A stretch of 64,000 nucleotides of DNA from Cellulomonas biazotea (GTDB taxonomy: Bacteria; Actinomycetota; Actinomycetes; Actinomycetales; Cellulomonadaceae), in contig NZ_BIMR01000038.1 of assembly GCF_004306155.1 (NCBI RefSeq), positions 42,766 through 106,765 on the forward strand, given 5' to 3'. The notes under the pieces are model-generated. The model made no database searches. It saw nothing but the letters and a program-made list of their open reading frames with translations, and was not told where the DNA came from. The translations under genes were made by a program, and so were the position numbers. Shown piece by piece: positions 59,136-64,000 of this stretch (position 1 is the first letter of the stretch; the number at the start of each line of letters is the position of its first letter).

Positions 59136-62100
59136 GTGACAGCCCCCGCGCGCTCGTCCGGCACGGGACCCGAGCAGGCTCCCGTGCCCGACGAGAACCC
59201 GACCGCCGACGACGCCGCAGTCTCGCTCGTCGTCCCGCCGACACCCGGTGAGCTCGTCGACCGGGCCGTCGAACGATGGCGCGAAGGCCTCGTCGAGGCC
59301 GCCGGCGGCTCGACGCTCGCCGACATGGAGCTGCTCGGCGACGCCGCGCTCGACCTGTCGTCCGCGCACCCCTCCGGCATGGCGCAGCTCTTCGCCGGCC
59401 GGCCCACGCGCCTGTCCAACCTGGTCCGCGAGGGCGCCGCGCTGTCGAACGCCCGCCGCCGCGCGCGAGCCGTCGCCGCGCGCGCCGCCGTCTACGAGCA
59501 GCGCTACGGCATCGCGCCGACCGCCCTCGCGATCGGCGTCGCCACCTGGACCGAGCGACCCGCGCCGCACGCCGGCCAGCACGACGACGTCGCCGCGCTC
59601 GCGGACGCCACGCGCCCCGTCGAGCCCGGGCCCCGCCCGACCGTGCAGGCCCGCACCGTCCGCGCCCCCGTCCTGCTGCGGCCCGTGACGCTGCGCGCCC
59701 GCGGCACCGGCGAGGCCGACTACGAGATCGCGCTCGAGCCGACGCTCGACGTCAACCCCGTGCTCGCGCGCGCCCTGCGCACCCGCGGCGCGCTGCTCGA
59801 CCCCGGTGCCGTCGCGCGCGGCACGTTCGCGAGCGGCGGGTTCGACCCGCGCGGCGCGCTGCAGCGGCTCGCGTCGCTCGGCGAGGCCGTGCTCGACGAC
59901 TTCCGGCTCACCGAGCGCGTCGTCGTCGGGACGTTCGTGCACCCCGGGCAGATCCTCGTCGACGACCTCGACGCGCTCGCCGGCACGCTCGAGTCCCACG
60001 AGGTCGTCGCCGCCCTCGCCGGGGTCGACGCCGACCGCGAGCGCCTCCGTGTCCGCCTGCCCGACCCGGTCACGGGCGACCGCGAGCCTCACCTGGAGCG
60101 CGGCGTCGGCGACCTCGACCCCGCGCAGCAGCACGTCCTCGACGCGCTGAGCACCGGCGCGCACCTGTTCGTCGACGCCCCCACGGGTGCCGACGTCACC
60201 GGCACGCTCGCCGCGGTCGTCGCCGACGCCGCCGCGTCCGGCCGGACCGTCCTCTACGTGCCGGGCCACCGCCGTGCCGCCGCGGCGCTCGCCGAGCGGC
60301 TCGACCAGCTCGGCCTGGGCGACCTGCTGCTCGACGTCGCACCCGAGGCCGGGTGGCGCACGGCCGCCGCGCGCCGCCTGCTCGGCGCGATGACCCTCGA
60401 CGTCCCCGCCGTCGACGGGCAGGGCCTGCACGTGCTGCGCACCCGGCTCGTCGAGCATCGCGAGCGCCTGCGCGCCTACGTCGACGACCTGCACGCGACC
60501 CGCGAGCCGTGGGGCGCGTCCGCGTACGACGCGCTCCAGCAGCTCGCCCGCCTCACCTCGACCCGGCCCGCGCCGCGCACCACCGTGCGGCTCACGCCCG
60601 ACGTCGCCCGGGTGCTCGACACGGAGCGCCGTGCCGCGCTGGGGGCCGACCTCGTGCGCGCCGGGGAGCTCGGTGCGTTCCAGGTCCGCCCGACCGACAC
60701 CCCCTGGTACGGCGCCGACCTGCGGACCCGTGCCGACGCGGACGTCGTCGTGCGGCGCATCGCCCGGCTGCTCGACGGCACGCTGCCCGCGCTCGTGGAG
60801 CGCACCGCCCAGGTGGCCGCCGAGACCGGCCTCACGCAGGCGACGAGCCTCACGTCGTGGGCCGAGCAGCTCCGGATGCTCGACGGCGTGCGCGGCGCGC
60901 TCGACGTCTTCCTGCCCATCGTGTTCGAGCGCACCGCCGCCGACCTCGTGGCCGCCACCGCGACCCCGCAGTGGCGCACCGAGCGGGGCGTCGACATGGG
61001 CTTCTGGCTGCGCCGACGGCTGCGCCGCCAGGCCCGCGACATGGTCCGCCCCGGGCGTCCCGTCGCCGACCTGCACACCGCGCTGCTCGACGTGCAGGCG
61101 CAGCGCGAGATCTGGCAGGCGCACTGCCCCGCGGGCGGCTGGCCGCGGCTGCCCGACGGCCTCGAGCACATCGAGGACGAGCACCAGGCGGTCCGTGAGG
61201 ACGTCGCCGCGCTCGACGAGGTGCTCGCCGGGACGCCCGCCGGCGCCGGCCTGGCCGACCTGCCGTTCGCTGCGCTCGCCGAGCGGCTCACCCGGCTGCG
61301 CGCCGACACGAGCGCGCTCGAGACGCTGCCCGACCGCACCGGGCTCCTGCACCGGCTGCGCGCCGCGGGGCTCGGCGAGCTCGTCGACGACCTCGCGACC
61401 CGCCGCGTCGACCCGGTGCTCGCCCCCGCCGAGCTCGACCTCGCGTGGTGGAGCACCGTCATCGAGCAGATCCTCACGCAGGACCCCACGCTCGCCGGCT
61501 ACGACGGTGCGGCGCTCGGCGACCTGTCCGCGCAGTACGCCGCGCTCGACCGCGCGCACGTCGCGAGCCTGTCCGGGCCCGTGCGCGCCGCCGTCGCGCA
61601 GCAGACCCACGACGCCCTGCGCCACCACCGCGTCCAGGCCGAGTCGCTGTTCGCCGAGCTCGTCGAGGAGCGGCTCACGTCGCTGCGCGACACCGTCGCC
61701 CGGCACCCCGACGTCACCCGCCGACTGCGGCCCGTGATCGCCGCGAGCCCCATGCTCGTCCCGCAGGTCCTGCCGCCGACGCGCGGCGTCGACCTCGTCG
61801 TCCTGGACGCCGCCGCGCACCTGCCCGTCGACATGGCCGTCGCCGCCCTCGCACGGGGTCGTCAGGTCGTCGTCGTCGGTGACGCGCGCTGCGCGTCCGG
61901 CACCGCCGTGCGCGAGCTCGCCGACGTCCTGCCGTCCGTCGCGCTGCACGCCGAGACGTCCCGCCGCGACCCGTACCTCACCGCGTTCCTCGCCGCGCAC
62001 GGCTACGACGGCGTCCTCGCCGCGACACCGCTGCCCGAGCACCTGCCGCTCGTCCGGCTCGACGTCGTCGACGGCACGGGCATGCCCGACTCCGCGACCG

Positions 62101-63743
62101 GCACCGTCGCGTCGACCCGCGTCGAGGTCGAGCACGTCGTCGAGGTCGTCCTGCACCACGCGCTGTCGCACCCCGACGAGTCGCTCGCCGTCGTCACGCC
62201 GTCGACCGTGCACGCCGACGCGCTGCGCGAGGCCGTCCTCACCGAGGTCCGCGGCAACCCCGCGATCGCCGCGTTCTTCGACGGCGCGCGTCCCGAGCCG
62301 TTCGTCGTGACCGACCTCGCGAACGTCGCGGGCCTGCGCCGCGAGGCCGTCGTGCTGTCCGTCGGCTTCGGCCGGACCCCGCACCGTCGCGTCCTGCACT
62401 CCTTCGGCGTCGTCGGGGAGCCCGGCGGCGACGCGCTGCTGCTCGACGTCCTCGGGGCCAGCCGGCACCGGCTCACCGTCGTGTCCTGCTTCGGCGCCGA
62501 CGACCTCGACCCCGAGCGCATCCGCGCCGCCGGACCCCGCCTGCTGCGCGACCTCCTCGCCTTCGCCGCGTCGCGCGGTGCCGGGGCGAGCGGCGACGAC
62601 GTCGTCCTGACCGCCCCCGGTCCGCGCCCCGACCCGCAGGTCGACCTGCGCGAGGCCACCTCCGGCGCCGTCGTGACGGTCGCGTCCTCCGGCGATCGTG
62701 CTGCGGCCGCTGCTCCCGCCGACGCGCCGACCGGTTCCGCCGGCGACGCCGGCGACACCACCGGTGCCGAGCCGGACCGGCTGCTGCTCGACCTCGCCGA
62801 GCGGCTCTGGCGGCACGGGCTGACCGTCGAGGTCGACCACGGCATCCCCGGCGGCGCCCGCATCCCCATGGTCGTCGGCCACCCCGACGCGCCCGACCGG
62901 CTGCTCGTCGCGGTCCTCACCGACGACGAGGCCTACGTCGGTGAGCCGTCCGTGCGGGTCCGCGACCGGCTGCTCGCCGACCGCCTCGAACGGCTCGGGT
63001 GGACCGTCGTCCGCGTCTGGTCGGCGGCCGCGTTCCTCGACCCGCAGGCCGAGGTCGACCGCATCCGCCGGGCCGTGCACGGCCGGGTGCCCACGCCCGC
63101 CGAGCCGCGCAACGTCCCCCTCGTGCTGGGCGTGCCGACCGTCGACGTGTCCGACGAGCAGGAGGAGCTCCCGCCCGTCACCGCCCCGATCCGCATCTCC
63201 GTCCGCACCACCCTCGCCGCCCGCCGCGCCGCCGAGGGCGCCCGCGAACAGTCCGACGACGACGTCGTCCCCGACGCCGGCGTCGACCTCGCCGCCGGGG
63301 CCGTCGCCGACGCGCGGGAGCCGGGAGCCTCCGGGACGGGCAGGCGGGCCGTCCCCGAGCCGGCCGCCACCTCGGCCGACCCCGACCGCACGACCGACGA
63401 GCCGGTGGGTCCCGCGACGGACGACGTCGAGGGCACGACCGGTCACGGCCCGACGGACGACCGGGGCGACGCGCACGACGGCCAGGACGACCGGACCGAC
63501 CGAGCGGTGCAGCTGACGCTCGCCGTCCCCGGGTCGCCGCGGCCGGACGTCCGCAAGGGCCTGCCCATCGGGGCCTACAGCGACGACCAGCTCGACGAGC
63601 TCGTCGCGTGGCTGCGGTCGGACGGCAACGACCGGTCCCGCGAGCAGCTCGCCGCCGACCTGCGCGACGAGCTCGGCATCACCCGCCGCTCGTACCGGAT
63701 CGACACGGCGGTCCGCTCCGCCGTGAGCCGCGCGCTGCGCTGA
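59136..63743 (+). CDS. Very large SF1-helicase/Vsr-like protein with eroded motifs
   Basis: 1535 residues from GTG 59136; the frame opens at 58863, but the hairpin and poor composition argue against that start. The layout is that of Upf1-like SF1 helicases with a C-terminal Vsr-type domain. DPAQQHVLDALSTGAHLFVDAPTGADVTGTLAAVV is the Walker A region (about residue 348), VDLVVLDAAAHLPVD the Walker B region (about 890), VVVVGDARCAS motif III, then RRDPYLTAFL. The C-terminus has RLLVAVLTDDEAYVGEPSVRVRDRLLADRLERLGWTVVRVWSAAAFLDP. The expected GKT, DEA(S) and GDxxQ residues and the nuclease EC-D are all replaced, so catalysis is doubtful. An acidic disordered stretch precedes a helical tail. Confidence 0.75.
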   Translation: MTAPARSSGTGPEQAPVPDENPTADDAAVSLVVPPTPGELVDRAVERWREGLVEAAGGSTLADMELLGDAALDLSSAHPSGMAQLFAGRPTRLSNLVREGAALSNARRRARAVAARAAVYEQRYGIAPTALAIGVATWTERPAPHAGQHDDVAALADATRPVEPGPRPTVQARTVRAPVLLRPVTLRARGTGEADYEIALEPTLDVNPVLARALRTRGALLDPGAVARGTFASGGFDPRGALQRLASLGEAVLDDFRLTERVVVGTFVHPGQILVDDLDALAGTLESHEVVAALAGVDADRERLRVRLPDPVTGDREPHLERGVGDLDPAQQHVLDALSTGAHLFVDAPTGADVTGTLAAVVADAAASGRTVLYVPGHRRAAAALAERLDQLGLGDLLLDVAPEAGWRTAAARRLLGAMTLDVPAVDGQGLHVLRTRLVEHRERLRAYVDDLHATREPWGASAYDALQQLARLTSTRPAPRTTVRLTPDVARVLDTERRAALGADLVRAGELGAFQVRPTDTPWYGADLRTRADADVVVRRIARLLDGTLPALVERTAQVAAETGLTQATSLTSWAEQLRMLDGVRGALDVFLPIVFERTAADLVAATATPQWRTERGVDMGFWLRRRLRRQARDMVRPGRPVADLHTALLDVQAQREIWQAHCPAGGWPRLPDGLEHIEDEHQAVREDVAALDEVLAGTPAGAGLADLPFAALAERLTRLRADTSALETLPDRTGLLHRLRAAGLGELVDDLATRRVDPVLAPAELDLAWWSTVIEQILTQDPTLAGYDGAALGDLSAQYAALDRAHVASLSGPVRAAVAQQTHDALRHHRVQAESLFAELVEERLTSLRDTVARHPDVTRRLRPVIAASPMLVPQVLPPTRGVDLVVLDAAAHLPVDMAVAALARGRQVVVVGDARCASGTAVRELADVLPSVALHAETSRRDPYLTAFLAAHGYDGVLAATPLPEHLPLVRLDVVDGTGMPDSATGTVASTRVEVEHVVEVVLHHALSHPDESLAVVTPSTVHADALREAVLTEVRGNPAIAAFFDGARPEPFVVTDLANVAGLRREAVVLSVGFGRTPHRRVLHSFGVVGEPGGDALLLDVLGASRHRLTVVSCFGADDLDPERIRAAGPRLLRDLLAFAASRGAGASGDDVVLTAPGPRPDPQVDLREATSGAVVTVASSGDRAAAAAPADAPTGSAGDAGDTTGAEPDRLLLDLAERLWRHGLTVEVDHGIPGGARIPMVVGHPDAPDRLLVAVLTDDEAYVGEPSVRVRDRLLADRLERLGWTVVRVWSAAAFLDPQAEVDRIRRAVHGRVPTPAEPRNVPLVLGVPTVDVSDEQEELPPVTAPIRISVRTTLAARRAAEGAREQSDDDVVPDAGVDLAAGAVADAREPGASGTGRRAVPEPAATSADPDRTTDEPVGPATDDVEGTTGHGPTDDRGDAHDGQDDRTDRAVQLTLAVPGSPRPDVRKGLPIGAYSDDQLDELVAWLRSDGNDRSREQLAADLRDELGITRRSYRIDTAVRSAVSRALR

Positions 63744-63780
63744 CACGCTCCCCGCTGCGGACGGGTGGGATCATCGACCG

Positions 63781-64000
63781 GTGACCCCCACCCTGCCGGA
63801 CGCGCCACGACCGTCGGCCCACGGTCCGACGGCTGGCTCGCCGAGCGGTGACGCGCTGCCCGCCGCCGCTGCCGTCGACGGTCCGACGGCGGGCTCGCCG
63901 AGCGGTGACGCGCTGCCCGCTGCCTCTGCGGCCGACGGGCCGGCGGCTGGCGCCGCCCCGGCCCTCGCGGTGACGGCAGACGGGCCGTCGGGTCGGGGGC
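63781..64000 (+). CDS. Partial repeat-rich gene, N-terminus
   Basis: Opens with GTG 63781 and stays open to the end of the window. The first 73 residues are an Ala/Gly/Pro/Asp-rich low-complexity region made of near-identical 19-residue units (GPTAGSPSGDALPAAAAVD). The fold and function lie beyond the window. The start is a guess from composition. Confidence 0.35.
   Translation, partial: MTPTLPDAPRPSAHGPTAGSPSGDALPAAAAVDGPTAGSPSGDALPAASAADGPAAGAAPALAVTADGPSGRG
63823..63936. repeat. 57-bp tandem repeat, two full copies and a partial third
   Basis: Copies at 63823-63879 and 63880-63936 differ at few positions and keep the reading frame (19 residues each); a third begins as GGGCCGGCGGCTGG and then diverges. 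Probably a disordered linker that expands and contracts. Confidence 0.8.

Noticed and set aside
58857..63746. A 1629-codon open frame on the minus strand opposite the large helicase-like gene
   Set aside because: Long antisense frames are expected in DNA with extreme GC3; the plus-strand frame has recognisable helicase-fold motifs and the minus frame has none.
1..64000. CRISPR arrays
   Set aside because: No regularly spaced 24-40 bp repeats with unique spacers were seen; the only tandem arrays are the 16-bp and 57-bp repeats without spacers.

Overview
The window is very GC-rich DNA with almost every third codon position G or C, dense short-spaced genes, many GTG starts and frequent TGATG/ATGA/GTGA stop-start overlaps. 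With the secreted GH16-CBM13 glucanase, the respiratory nar operon and a zinc-independent ribosomal-protein operon, this points to an actinomycete, probably near Cellulomonas/Cellulosimicrobium. The genus is an inference from gene content; no rRNA is present.

Positions 1-12419 hold a type 1 BREX anti-phage operon in canonical order: brxA (3' end only), brxB, brxC, pglX, pglZ, brxL. The genes are coupled by overlaps. pglX carries an in-frame amber codon at 4567-4569, so the methyltransferase that should mark self DNA is predicted to be broken or made only from an internal start. The target-recognition half of pglX also differs in base use from its flanks.

Positions 12420-15838 form a small accessory module. 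A zinc-finger orphan and an XRE-type regulator lie on the minus strand. A 26-bp palindrome separates them from a two-gene unit on the plus strand: a tyrosine-recombinase-fold protein without catalytic residues, translationally coupled to a DDE-transposase-like protein. I do not recognise this pair as a named system.

Positions 15839-28069 are an integrated element of about 12.2 kb in the 3' half of a tRNA-Arg(CCT) gene. It is bounded by a perfect 45-bp duplication (attL 15870-15914, attR 28025-28069), with a 20-bp arm-site-like repeat just inside each end. It carries integrase and excisionase genes overlapping by TGATG and a MobF relaxase broken by three frameshifts, so it is probably stranded as a mobilisable element. 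Its cargo is rich in predicted nucleases: an 830-aa PD-(D/E)XK protein, a CoiA-like protein, an HNH protein, a small REase-like protein, a nucleotidyltransferase-like protein and an Mrr-like protein. Next to BREX this reads as a defence island.

Positions 28070-50336 are mostly chromosomal: a toxin-antitoxin pair, a SNF2-type helicase, a cupin, a membrane-anchored transglutaminase-like protein, a MATE exporter, and a six-gene operon of zinc-free ribosomal proteins (bL28, bL33, uS14, bL31B, bL36, bL32). A Zur-box-like site separates this operon from a divergent degenerate COG0523/CobW-type gene. Then follow DoxX, GDPD, PPOX, WS/DGAT, a YCII(DGPF)-ECF sigma pair, the GH16 glucanase, GNAT, hypothetical genes and a DHA2-type exporter.

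Positions 50669-58775 hold narG-narH-narJ-narI-narK, a complete membrane-bound nitrate reductase with transporter, followed by a strong hairpin. Positions 59136-63743 encode a very large SF1-helicase/Vsr-like protein whose ATPase and nuclease motifs look eroded. The window ends in the start of a repeat-rich gene.
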